Below are positions 25,898-34,233 of a stretch of DNA of 64,000 nt, in pieces. The stretch comes from Prauserella shujinwangii (GTDB lineage Bacteria > Actinomycetota > Actinomycetes > Mycobacteriales > Pseudonocardiaceae), in assembly GCF_003001955.1 (NCBI RefSeq), contig NZ_PVNH01000008.1, positions 1-64,000 of the forward strand, written 5' to 3'. Both the position numbers and the translations under genes were made by a program. Numbering within the stretch: the stretch's first letter is position 1; every line of letters starts with the position of its first letter. Below the pieces are notes generated by a model, which was not told the origin of the DNA, searched no databases, and saw nothing but the letters and a program-made list of their open reading frames with translations.

Positions 25898-26391
25898 GCC
25901 GGTTCCGGTCCTCCCTCCGGGTCCGCGCCGCGGCGGCTCCGCTCGCGCACGGACAGCCACAGCACGGCGGTCGTCGCCGTCCCGAACACGACCTGCAGCA
26001 GCACCCGCGGGACCAGCGGGGTCACCGGCTCGCCGCCGAGCGTCAGGCCCTCCAGCGCGGCGTGGACGTTCGCGGGCAGCATCGCCAGCAGCAGCGCGGT
26101 GAGCCCGCCCGCCGCCCACGGCACGGTGCGCCGGTACAGCAGTCCCGCCGCGCCGCACAGCTCCAGCACCCCGGTCAGCGTCACCAGCAGGTCCGGCCTG
26201 GGCAGCGCGGGCGGGACCATCGCGATGAGGTCGTCCCGCAGCACGACGAAGTGGGTCACGCCGGTGACGGTGAACATCGCGGCGAGGCCGCCGCGCAACG
26301 CGGGCAGCCAGCCGCGCAGCGGGGTGACGCCCAGCAGGCCGGCGAGCCCCACCAGCAGGGCGGTTCCGGCGAGGGTGAGCAGCGGCGCCAT
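25864..26391 (-). CDS. DoxX-like four-helix membrane protein
   Basis: The 175-residue protein has four hydrophobic segments with the DoxX-family pattern LPALRGGLAAMFTVTGVTHF and GVLELCGAAGLLY. DoxX-like proteins act in quinone, redox or xenobiotic responses; the job here is unknown. GAGGA precedes the ATG. Two palindromic operators lie upstream. Confidence 0.82.
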   Translation of the reverse strand: MAPLLTLAGTALLVGLAGLLGVTPLRGWLPALRGGLAAMFTVTGVTHFVVLRDDLIAMVPPALPRPDLLVTLTGVLELCGAAGLLYRRTVPWAAGGLTALLLAMLPANVHAALEGLTLGGEPVTPLVPRVLLQVVFGTATTAVLWLSVRERSRRGADPEGGPEPAWPNTGTTTAP

Positions 26392-26412
26392 GGGTTCCTC
26401 CCCGAGAGCGGG

Positions 26413-26465
26413 ATCTTGACACTGACAAGATACGGTGCCGCTCGAGAACTTGTCAATGACAAGAT
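26413..26465. promoter_or_regulatory. Paired palindromic TetR operators
   Basis: Two 19-bp sites fit ATCTTGTCANTGACAAGAT: 26413-26431 and 26447-26465, each with one mismatch. Their centres are 34 bases apart, about three helical turns. They lie directly upstream of the DoxX-TetR pair, as expected for autoregulation by the TetR protein. Confidence 0.8.
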
Positions 26466-26531
26466 TGGCTGGAGCGGGCCCCGGCGGTGGCGACGCTCCG
26501 GTGGCGTGCCTGGTCACCGCTCGGGGGTGCG

Positions 26532-26552
26532 GAACGTGGTCTCACCACGTTC
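26532..26552. terminator. Short hairpin at the 3' end of the decarboxylase gene
   Basis: GAACGTGGT and ACCACGTTC form a 9-bp perfect stem with a 3-base loop, immediately after the minus-strand decarboxylase stop. The words are related to the hairpin at 16456-16505. Confidence 0.5.
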
Positions 26553-26553
26553 G

Positions 26554-27930
26554 TCACTCACGCGCGGCCAGGCGCAGGATCGCCGCGGCCGAGGCGTCCA
26601 CGTCGGCCTCGGTGGTGGCGTGGTTGGACACCGAGATCCGCAGCAGCCTCCTGCCCCGCCACGTGGTGCCGCCCAGCCAGCAGGTCCCCTCGCGCTGTAC
26701 GGCGGCCACCACACGGTCGGTGCGGCCGTCGTCGCCGAAGCCGGCGAGCACCTGGTTGAGCACCACGTCGTTGACGATCTCGGCCCCGCCCTCGGCGAGC
26801 CGGCCGGCGAACCGCCGGGCCAGCGCACGGCACCGCTCCACCAGCTCCGCCACCCCGTCCCGGCCGAGCTCCCGCAGGGCCGCCCACACGGTGAACCCGC
26901 GGGCCCGGCGCGACGACTCCAGCGTGAAATCCGCTCCCCCTCGGACCCCGCCGCCCGAGCCCACCAGGTAGGAGGCGCTGTACGACACGGCGGCGGCGTG
27001 GCTGTCCGGGTGGGCGCAGAAGGCGAACCCGCAGTCGTAGGGCACGTTGAGCCACTTGTGCCCGTCACAGGCCCACGAGTCGGCGAGCTCGGCACCGTCG
27101 ACGAGGGCGGCGGTGGCGGGGCTGGCCGCCGCCCACAGCCCGAAGGCACCGTCCACATGCGCCCAGCCGCGGTGCCGGTGTGTCAGCTCGCAGGCGGCAC
27201 GCAGGTCGTCGCAGGCCCCGGTGTTCACGTTGCCCGCCTGCAGGCACACGATCGGCGCGCCGCCGCCGCGCGCGAGCACGCGCTCCAGATCCGCCACGTC
27301 GATCGCGCCGTCCGGCGCGGCGGCCACGGGCTCCACGACGGCGGTGCCGAATCCGAGCAGCCGCAGTGCCCGGTCGATCGTCGCGTGCCGCTCCTCGCTC
27401 GCCACCACCCGCAGGCGCGGTGCCCCGGCGAGGCCGTCGCGCTCGACGTCCCACCCCGCGGCGGCGAGCAGGTGGTGCCGGGCGGCGGCGAGGCTCACCG
27501 TGTTCGCGGCCTGGCCGCCCGTCACGAAGCCCACCGACGCGCCGCCGGGAATGCCGAGCAGCTGCTTGAGCCACTCCCCCGCCGCGCGCTCCGCCGCGAT
27601 CCCCGCGGGTGCCAGCACCGGGTTGAACGCGCACTGGTCCCAGGCGGTGGTCAGCACGTCGGCGGCGGTCGCGGCGGGCAGCGCCCCGCCGGTCACGAAC
27701 CCGAAGAAACGCGGTCCCGCGGAGGCCATGAGGCCGGGCTCCGCGGCGCGGAGCAGCGCGGTGAGGACCTCATCCGGTGCGCTCGGCGAGCGGGGCAGCG
27801 CTCCGCCGAACGCCGTCTCCAGCCCGGCGACGGCGGCCGCCGCCGGGGCCACGGGCCGTTCCGGAAGGCCGGCGCGGTACTCCGCGGCGGCGCGGGCCGC
27901 GCGGGCGAGCAGGTCGTCTGGGTCCGTCAT
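26554..27930 (-). CDS. PLP-dependent group II decarboxylase (aromatic amino-acid decarboxylase-like)
   Basis: The 458-residue fold-type I PLP enzyme has the sequence SWACDGHKWLNVPYDCGFAF around the PLP lysine, and GFVTGGQAANTVSLAAARHHLL in the cofactor site. The N-terminal half GPRFFGFVTGGALPAATAADVLTTAWDQ is typical of bacterial aromatic L-amino-acid decarboxylase relatives. Substrate specificity cannot be set. The ATG at 27930 falls within the reading frame of the upstream EamA gene (161-base out-of-frame overlap). Confidence 0.85.
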   Translation of the reverse strand: MTDPDDLLARAARAAAEYRAGLPERPVAPAAAAVAGLETAFGGALPRSPSAPDEVLTALLRAAEPGLMASAGPRFFGFVTGGALPAATAADVLTTAWDQCAFNPVLAPAGIAAERAAGEWLKQLLGIPGGASVGFVTGGQAANTVSLAAARHHLLAAAGWDVERDGLAGAPRLRVVASEERHATIDRALRLLGFGTAVVEPVAAAPDGAIDVADLERVLARGGGAPIVCLQAGNVNTGACDDLRAACELTHRHRGWAHVDGAFGLWAAASPATAALVDGAELADSWACDGHKWLNVPYDCGFAFCAHPDSHAAAVSYSASYLVGSGGGVRGGADFTLESSRRARGFTVWAALRELGRDGVAELVERCRALARRFAGRLAEGGAEIVNDVVLNQVLAGFGDDGRTDRVVAAVQREGTCWLGGTTWRGRRLLRISVSNHATTEADVDASAAAILRLAARE

Positions 27931-28798
27931 GGCGCCCGACTGTACGCATGCGCACCGCTCCCATGCTGGCGGCGACGACAAGCGCGATGCCAAGGCACTC
28001 CACGGCGGTCATCGCCTGCCGCAGGACGAGGAATCCGGCGAGCGCCGCGACCGCGGGCCCGAGGCTCATCAGCACGGCGAACGTGCCCGCGGGCAGCCTG
28101 CGCAGCGCCAGCAGTTCCAGCGTGTACGGCAGCATCGACGACAGCAGCGCCACGACCGCGCCCAGCCCCAGCGTGACCGGATCGAGCAGCGCGGGGCCCG
28201 CCCCGGCGATGCCCAGCGGCAGGCTCAGCACGGCGCCGGCGGTCAGCGCGAGCGCCAGCCCGTCCGCCCTGGGGAAGCGGGCACCGACGCGGGCACTGAG
28301 CAGGATGTAGCAGGCCCACAGCGCGCCCGCGGCCAGCGCGAACGCCACACCGGCCGGGTCGAGACCGGAGAACCCGCCGCCCCCGAGCAGGACCACGCCG
28401 CCGAGTGCGAGCAGCGCCCACACCACGCTCAGCCACCGGCGGGACGCGAGCACCGACAGCGTCAGCGGGCCGAGCACCTCCAGCGTCACGGTCGCACCGA
28501 GCGGGATCCGCTCGATCGCCTGGTAGAACAGCGTGTTCAGCCCGCCGAGCGTTACCCCGAACGCGGCGACGTGCAACCAGTCCGCCCGCGTGTGGCCCCG
28601 TACCCGGGGGCGGCAGACGAGGAGCATGAGCAGCGCCGCGAACACCAGGCGCAGGGTCACCACGCCGAGCGCACCGGCGCGGGGGAACAGCAGCGCGGCG
28701 AGCGCGGCGCCGAACTGCAGCGACAGCGCGCCGCCGAGCACGAGCGCGACCGCGCCGGGGTGCGCGTGCCGCACGGGCGGGGAGGAAACGGCGGTCAT
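27770..28798 (-). CDS. EamA/DMT-family exporter (RhtA-like), possibly frameshifted 3' end
   Basis: The reading frame encodes about ten hydrophobic helices of the DMT superfamily in two EamA halves. The RhtA-like pattern LETL-type VTLEVLGPLTLSVL and the later SSMLPYTLELLALRRLPAGTFAVLMSLGPAVAALAGF are visible. It probably exports an amino acid or amine, perhaps a substrate or product of the adjacent decarboxylase. The last 55 or so residues are arginine-rich and read over the start of that gene, unlike the family. In another frame a stop falls at 27927-27929, overlapping the decarboxylase ATG as ATGA, so a one-base change near the 3' end is suspected. Confidence 0.8.
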   Translation of the reverse strand: MTAVSSPPVRHAHPGAVALVLGGALSLQFGAALAALLFPRAGALGVVTLRLVFAALLMLLVCRPRVRGHTRADWLHVAAFGVTLGGLNTLFYQAIERIPLGATVTLEVLGPLTLSVLASRRWLSVVWALLALGGVVLLGGGGFSGLDPAGVAFALAAGALWACYILLSARVGARFPRADGLALALTAGAVLSLPLGIAGAGPALLDPVTLGLGAVVALLSSMLPYTLELLALRRLPAGTFAVLMSLGPAVAALAGFLVLRQAMTAVECLGIALVVAASMGAVRMRTVGRHDGPRRPARPRGPRRRGVPRRPSGTARGPGGGRRRRAGDGVRRSAAPLAERTG

Positions 28799-28867
28799 AC
28801 CCGCGACGCTAGGGACGCCGTCTCACCGTGTGAAATGCCGATCGAACTCCCGTTATGCTCGGCGCGC

Positions 28868-29734
28868 ATGACCATCGAGCTGCGCCACCTCCGCTGCTTC
28901 CTCGCCGTCGCCGAGGAGGGCAACATCACGCGCGCCGCCCAACGGCTGCACCTCACGCAGCCCGCCGTGTCGCGCACGCTGCGGCAGCTGGAGCAGCGGC
29001 TCGGGTTCCGGCTCGTCGACCGCTCCACGCACCACCTGCTGCTCACGCCGGAGGGGCACGCGTTCCGGGACAAGGCCGCCGCGGCGCTGGCGGCCGTCGA
29101 CGACGCGCTCGACCCGGCGCGGCTCGTGCCGTGGCCGCTGCGGGTGGGACACGCGTGGGCGGCGTTCGGCGGGCACACCGCGGACCTGCTGCGGCGCTGG
29201 GAGCAGCGGCACCCGGACACACCGCTGGAACTGCTCCGGATCGACGACCACACCGCGGGCCTGGCCACCGGCCGGGTGGACGTGGCGGTGCTGCGCGGTC
29301 CGGTGCGGGCGACGGGACTGGCCACGGCGTCGCTGCCGAGCGAGGAGCGGGTGGCCGCGGTGCCCACCGACAGCCCGCTCGCCTGCCGGGACGAGCTCAC
29401 GCTGGCCGATCTCACCGGCGAGGTGGTGGCGGTCAACCCGGTGTCCGGAGTGACCACACTGGACCTGTGGCCGCCCGCGATCCGGCCCGCCCGCTCGCTG
29501 CGCGTGGCCAACACCGACGACTGGCTCGCCGCGATCGCCGCGCACCGGGCCGTGGGCATCACGACGTCGGCGACACGCAGGCTGCACACCTACCCCGGGG
29601 TCGCGTTCGTCCCGGTGACCGGGGCGGCGCCGATCCCCGTGGTGCTGGCCTGGCGGCGCGCGCCGGGCCACCCGGCCATCCCGGACCTGGTGGCGCTGGC
29701 GCACGAGGTGCTGGGACCGGGCCGGTCCGGGTAG
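28868..29734 (+). CDS. LysR-family transcriptional regulator
   Basis: The 288-residue protein has the classical LysR N-terminus (ELRHLRCFLAVAEEGNITRAAQRLHLTQPAVSRTLRQLE) and a periplasmic-binding-like C-terminal domain. The 69-base gap to the divergent EamA gene is the expected place for its operator, so it probably controls the exporter and perhaps the decarboxylase. The inducer is unknown. Confidence 0.92.
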   Translation: MTIELRHLRCFLAVAEEGNITRAAQRLHLTQPAVSRTLRQLEQRLGFRLVDRSTHHLLLTPEGHAFRDKAAAALAAVDDALDPARLVPWPLRVGHAWAAFGGHTADLLRRWEQRHPDTPLELLRIDDHTAGLATGRVDVAVLRGPVRATGLATASLPSEERVAAVPTDSPLACRDELTLADLTGEVVAVNPVSGVTTLDLWPPAIRPARSLRVANTDDWLAAIAAHRAVGITTSATRRLHTYPGVAFVPVTGAAPIPVVLAWRRAPGHPAIPDLVALAHEVLGPGRSG

Positions 29735-29743
29735 CCCGGCGGC

Positions 29744-30502
29744 ATGACGATGTCCACCACCACGGCGCTGGCCGGGTCGTTCGCCGCGGCGGTGCTGCTC
29801 GCGGCGCTGCACCTGGCCGCCCCTCGGATCCGTTCCCTGCCGGGGGTGCCCGAGTCGGCCACGGGCTCGTTCGCGGGCGGGATCGCCGTCGCCTACGTGT
29901 TCCTGCACCTGCTGCCCGAGGTCGCCGCGGGCAACGCGGCGATCGGGGAACTGCTCGGCGACGTCGTCGAGGTCACGCCGCTGTTCGACCTGGCGATCTT
30001 CGCCGTGGCGCTGGCGGGGTTCGCCGTGTTCTACGGCCTGGAACGCCTCGCCGGGCGCACCCGGCCCGGCGCGGAACCGGGCGCGTGGGTGTACCGGCTG
30101 CACCTGGGCGCGTTCTGCGGCTACAACGCCCTCATCACCTACACGATGCCGCTACGGCTGCGCACCGGCATCGCGTTCGCGGTGCTGTTCACCATCGCGA
30201 TGGGACTGCACTTCGTGCTCACCGACCGCGGGCTGCGGGAACACTACCCGCGCCGGTTCGCCGCGACCGGCCGGTTCGCGCTCGCCCTCGCGCTGCTGTT
30301 CGGCTGGGTCCTGTCCGCGTTGCTCGCGCCCGCCGGCGTCGTGGTGGTGAGCGTGCTCGTCGCGCTGCTCAGCGGGTCGGTGCTGCTCAACGTGTTCAAG
30401 GAGGAGCTGCCCGCGGGCGCGCGTTCGCGGTTCGGCTGGTTCCTCACCGGGCTGCTGCTCTACGGCGGCCTGCTCACCGGCGTGACCGCGCTGGGCGGGT
30501 AG
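29744..30502 (+). CDS. Integral membrane protein, possibly ZIP-like
   Basis: The 252-residue protein has about eight hydrophobic helices and no signal peptide. The motif VFLHLLPEVA in the second helix and LLNVFKEELP near the end recall the HxxxE-type helix pairs of ZIP metal transporters, but the resemblance is weak. I cannot name a substrate. It follows the LysR gene by 9 bases on the same strand, though co-regulation with it is uncertain. Confidence 0.7.
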   Translation: MTMSTTTALAGSFAAAVLLAALHLAAPRIRSLPGVPESATGSFAGGIAVAYVFLHLLPEVAAGNAAIGELLGDVVEVTPLFDLAIFAVALAGFAVFYGLERLAGRTRPGAEPGAWVYRLHLGAFCGYNALITYTMPLRLRTGIAFAVLFTIAMGLHFVLTDRGLREHYPRRFAATGRFALALALLFGWVLSALLAPAGVVVVSVLVALLSGSVLLNVFKEELPAGARSRFGWFLTGLLLYGGLLTGVTALGG

Positions 30503-30538
30503 CTGGCCCGGCGGCGGGCCGCGTGGGACGGTGGTGCC

Positions 30539-31684
30539 ATGCTGATCGAGTCGATGACGAGGCGGCGCCCCTCGCGGGGTGCCACCGGGGTGACGCTCGC
30601 GGGCAGGCGCGTGCACCTGCTCGACCGCGCCCGGATCTACGCATGCGGCATCACGCCCTACGACGTGACCCACCTCGGGCACGCGAGCACGTTCGTGTGG
30701 GTGGACACGCTCGCCCGCGCGCTGCGGGCGCTCGGCGTGGAACCCGTGGTGTGCCGCAACGTCACCGACGTCGACGACGTGCTCGACGCCGCGGCGCGCC
30801 GGGCGGGCGTGCGCTACGACCACTTCGCCGCCTTCCAGCAGTTCCGGTTCGAGGGCGACATGGCGGCGCTCGGCGTGCGGGCGCCCGACCACGAGCCGAG
30901 GGCGCATGCCTACATCGACCCGGTGATCCGGCTGGCGGGGGCGCTCGTCGAAGCGGGCGCGGCGTACGAGCGGGACGGCGGGGTGTACTTCCGCGGCCGC
31001 GACGTGGTGGCGCGGGCCGGGCTGGCCGAGGCGGAGGCGCTGCGGCTGGCCGGCGAGTTCGGCGGGCGGCCGGACGACCCGGCCAAGGACGACCCGTTCG
31101 ACGTGGCCGTGTGGCAGCCCGCCGAGGAGGACCATCCGGCGTGGGACTCGCCGTGGGGCCCGGGCAGGCCGGGCTGGCACGCCGAGTGCGTGGCCATGGC
31201 GGTGTCGGTGTTCGGCGTCGGGGTGGACGTCCACGCCGGTGGCGAGGACCTGCGGTTCCCGCACCACGCCTATCACGCCGCGATGGCGGAGGCGCTCACC
31301 GGCGTGACGCCGTACGCGCGCGCGTGGCTGCACGCCGGGACCGTGCGCGTGGGCGGGGCGAAGATGGCGAAGTCGGCGGGCAACCTGGTGCTGCTGGAGG
31401 ATCTGCTCGCCACGCATCCCGCGCCGGTGGTGCGGACGCTGATCGTGGACCGGCCGTGGGCGCGGAGCTGGGAGTACCAGCCCGCGTTGCTGGACCGGGC
31501 CGCGGAGCGGCTGGAAAGCCTGCACCGTGCGGCGGGCAGGCCGCACGAGGCGCGGGAGGCGGACGTCGAGCGGCTGCGTGCGCTGCTCGCCGCCGACCTG
31601 GACGTCTCCGGCGCACTCGACCTGGCGGTCGAGACCGGCGGCGGCACCGCCCGGGTGCTCACCACCGCCCTCGGCCTCAGCTGA
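30539..31684 (+). CDS. MshC-like cysteine ligase / truncated cysteinyl-tRNA-synthetase homologue
   Basis: The 381-residue protein has the class I synthetase elements: Cys36 in ACGITPYD, HLGH (45-48), Cys217 in GWHAECVAMA, the GGEDLRFPHHAYH zinc region and KMAKS (275-279). It lacks the anticodon-binding domain. The sequence around ACGITPYDVTHLGHAS is typical of MshC, which joins cysteine to GlcN-inositol in mycothiol synthesis, and is shorter than standard MshC (about 410). It may be a second copy with a different amine acceptor, or the only MshC. It is preceded by a 36-base gap from the membrane protein gene. Confidence 0.78.
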   Translation: MLIESMTRRRPSRGATGVTLAGRRVHLLDRARIYACGITPYDVTHLGHASTFVWVDTLARALRALGVEPVVCRNVTDVDDVLDAAARRAGVRYDHFAAFQQFRFEGDMAALGVRAPDHEPRAHAYIDPVIRLAGALVEAGAAYERDGGVYFRGRDVVARAGLAEAEALRLAGEFGGRPDDPAKDDPFDVAVWQPAEEDHPAWDSPWGPGRPGWHAECVAMAVSVFGVGVDVHAGGEDLRFPHHAYHAAMAEALTGVTPYARAWLHAGTVRVGGAKMAKSAGNLVLLEDLLATHPAPVVRTLIVDRPWARSWEYQPALLDRAAERLESLHRAAGRPHEAREADVERLRALLAADLDVSGALDLAVETGGGTARVLTTALGLS

Positions 31685-31710
31685 CCGCCCCCCATTCCGC
31701 GGGTGGCAGG

Positions 31711-31763
31711 GCAGTGAAGGCCACCTTCACTGCGTCCAACGCACTGAAGGTGGCCTTCACTGC
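31711..31763. terminator. Long nested hairpin (family member B)
   Basis: Arms 31711-31735 and 31739-31763 pair over 25 bp with one mismatch and a 3-base loop. Each arm is itself a small hairpin (AGTGAAGG with CCTTCACT), so a cruciform-within-cruciform is possible. It lies between convergent genes and so can stop transcription from both sides. Confidence 0.8.
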
Positions 31764-31788
31764 ACGCGGCAGGGACAGCAAGCGAAGC

Positions 31789-33126
31789 TCAGCCCGCGGG
31801 CTGGACGTCCGGGATGCCGTTCGCCGGCGGGGTGGCCTGCTCCTCGGTGTACTCGGTGATCTCGGCGTCGCCGTTGTCGGTGACCTGGACCGGCGAGAGG
31901 TCCTCACTGCCGTTGCCCTTGATCCGCACCACCTTCACGCCGGACATGCCCGCGTGCGAGTCGGCGGAGTACCGGAACGGCACGAACGCCGGGCCCCGCA
32001 GCTCGCCGCCGACCTGCTCGAGCGCGTCGACGAGACCCTGCCGTGTCGGGTCGGGACCCGCGGCCTGCAGCGCCTGCACGAACGTGTACGCCTGCGCCAT
32101 GCCGTAGATGCGGTAGTTGCTCAGCTCGCCCTCCTCACCGCCGTGGGCGTCCCAGACCTTCCGCCACAGCTGGGTCCACGGGTCGTCCGACTCGTCCACC
32201 CCGGGCATGTACTCGGTGGTGATGGCGCCGTCGAGCATGCTGGAGTCGGTCACCTTGCCCTCGGAGAACCGGCCGAGCAACGCGCCGACGAGTGCCGGGT
32301 CCGAGCCCACGTTGCTGTAGATCCACTGTGGCTGGTAGTTCAGCCGCAGGGCCGTGAGCTGGCTGAGCGCGGTGTAGGACGGGACGTTGAACCCGATCAC
32401 GAGGTCGGCGCCCGCCGCCTGCAGCGCCGCGATCTGCGGGCCGATGTCGGTGTTGCCCGGCGCGTACCGCTCGGCCGCGACGATCTGGTCGTCGATGTAG
32501 GCTCGCGCGCCCTTCTCCCCGTCCCGGCCGAAGTCGTCGTCCTGCAGGAACAGCCCCACCTTGGCCTCGGGGAAGTTCTCCTTGACGTACTTGCCGATGA
32601 TCTTGCCCTCGACCTCGTAGTCCGGCTGCCAGCCGAAGGTCATCGGGTTCTGCTCCGGCTGGTCCCACAGCAGCGACCCGGACGAGACGAACAGGTCCGG
32701 AACCCCGTTGCTGTTGAGGAAATCGAGCACCGCGCTGTGCGTGGGCGTGCCGAGACCGCCCACCATCGCGAAGATCTCGTCCTGCAGCACCAGCTCGTTG
32801 ACCACCTGGCTGGTGTTGGTGGGATTGTACGCGTCGTCGCGGTAGACGTACTCGATCGTGCGCCCGTGCACGCCCCCGTTGGCGTTGACGTAGTCGAAGT
32901 ACGCCTTCGCCCCGGTGGGGATCGCGCTGTAGCCGGGAGCGGCGACGCCGGTCAGCGGGAAGTGCGCGCCGACCTTGACACTGTCCTCGGTGATGCCCGG
33001 ATCGGCCGCGCCGCCGCCCGAGTCACCTTCGGAGCGGCCGCCCGCGCCGCACGCCGAGGCCAGCACGGTCGCGGCCGCCACCGCCGCGACGAGAGCCGTC
33101 CGGCGGCGTCTCACCCACTTGGTCAT
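31789..33126 (-). CDS. Branched-chain amino-acid-type ABC transporter substrate-binding lipoprotein
   Basis: The 445-residue protein has a basic N-terminus, hydrophobic stretch and lipobox ending ASAC, then the type I periplasmic-binding fold of LivK/amide-binding proteins (VKVGAHFPLTGVAAPG; IGFNVPSYTALSQL). It would sit on the outer face of the membrane. The ATG at 33126 is favoured because GGAGG lies 6 bases upstream. It is the last gene of the operon, adjacent to the livM stop. The ligand (amino acid, urea or amide) is not readable. Confidence 0.88.
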   Translation of the reverse strand: MTKWVRRRRTALVAAVAAATVLASACGAGGRSEGDSGGGAADPGITEDSVKVGAHFPLTGVAAPGYSAIPTGAKAYFDYVNANGGVHGRTIEYVYRDDAYNPTNTSQVVNELVLQDEIFAMVGGLGTPTHSAVLDFLNSNGVPDLFVSSGSLLWDQPEQNPMTFGWQPDYEVEGKIIGKYVKENFPEAKVGLFLQDDDFGRDGEKGARAYIDDQIVAAERYAPGNTDIGPQIAALQAAGADLVIGFNVPSYTALSQLTALRLNYQPQWIYSNVGSDPALVGALLGRFSEGKVTDSSMLDGAITTEYMPGVDESDDPWTQLWRKVWDAHGGEEGELSNYRIYGMAQAYTFVQALQAAGPDPTRQGLVDALEQVGGELRGPAFVPFRYSADSHAGMSGVKVVRIKGNGSEDLSPVQVTDNGDAEITEYTEEQATPPANGIPDVQPAG

Positions 33127-33128
33127 CC

Positions 33129-34229
33129 TCATCCTCCTTGCTTCGAAGAACCGACTGCCCCGACGTCTCGAGCCCCCTGTCTCCGCCGCGTCCACGCGTG
33201 CCGGAGTCGGTGCACCGCTCCCAGCACGCCGCCCGGCGCGACGAGCATCACGACCACCAGCACCACGCCGTAGACCAGCGGGGCGAGCTCGGCCGCCTGC
33301 GTGCCGGTCAAGCCGAGGTCGGTGCCGAGCCCGGTCACCGCGGGCGGGAGGAACACGAGCAGGGCGCTGCCGAGCAGCGCGCCGGTGAGGCTGCCGAGCC
33401 CGCCGACCACGACGGCCGTGAGCAGCGACAGCGAGAGCACGATCGTGAACCCGCTCGGCGCGGCGAGCCGCACCACCATGGCCAGCACCGCGCCACCGAG
33501 CCCGGCGCAGGCGGCGCTCACCACGAACGCGAGCACCCGCATCCGGCCGAGGCGCACCCCGGCGAGCTCGGCGGCCACCTCGTCGTCGCGCACCGCGCGC
33601 CAGATCCGCCCGTACCGGCTCGCCGTGAGGTTGGCGAGCAGCAGCAACACCGCCAGCAGCGTGATCCAGCCGATGTAGGCGAGGTAACGCGCGCTGGTCA
33701 GGTCGCCCGCGGTGACGAAGTAGACGGCGTCGGCGAGCCAGTCCGGCGGCCGCGGCGAGCTCACCCGCAGTCCCTGCTCACCGCCGAACACCCCGTCGAA
33801 GTAGATCGCCAGCCCCGGCACGCCCACGGCCAGCGCGAGCGTGGCACCCGCGAGGTAGGGACCGTGCAACCGGGCCGCGGCCGCGCCGACCACCACCCCG
33901 GCCAGTGCGGTGACCGCGGCGGCCGCCAGCATCGCGACCGGGAACGGGACGGCGCCGGTCTCCAGCAGCAGTCCCGTGGTGTAGGCACCGACGGCCATCA
34001 GCGCGCCGTGCCCCAGGGAGATCTGGCCGTTGAGTCCGGTGAGGACGGTCAGTCCCACAGCGGCGATCGCGTAGTAGGACATCGTCGCGAACTGGGAGTT
34101 GCGGAAAGGTCCGGTCAGCTCGAGCACGACCACCACCACGAGCAGCCCGGCGAGCACGCCGAGCAGGTTGCGGCCGAGGACCGACGAAGGCAGCAGGCGG
34201 CGGGCCGCCGCGGTCACGGAGTCCGGCAC
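33129..34229 (-). CDS. livM: LivM-type ABC permease
   Basis: The 366-residue protein has about ten membrane helices and the LivM signature GLNGQISLGHGALMAVGAYTTG. It begins at a GTG 4 bases after the livH stop. The C-terminal tail is basic and cytoplasmic. Confidence 0.88.
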   Translation of the reverse strand: MPDSVTAAARRLLPSSVLGRNLLGVLAGLLVVVVVLELTGPFRNSQFATMSYYAIAAVGLTVLTGLNGQISLGHGALMAVGAYTTGLLLETGAVPFPVAMLAAAAVTALAGVVVGAAAARLHGPYLAGATLALAVGVPGLAIYFDGVFGGEQGLRVSSPRPPDWLADAVYFVTAGDLTSARYLAYIGWITLLAVLLLLANLTASRYGRIWRAVRDDEVAAELAGVRLGRMRVLAFVVSAACAGLGGAVLAMVVRLAAPSGFTIVLSLSLLTAVVVGGLGSLTGALLGSALLVFLPPAVTGLGTDLGLTGTQAAELAPLVYGVVLVVVMLVAPGGVLGAVHRLRHAWTRRRQGARDVGAVGSSKQGG

Positions 34230-34233
34230 GGTG

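Noticed and set aside
31711-31763. CRISPR or REP array
   Set aside because: Only one nested palindrome with no repeat-spacer periodicity.
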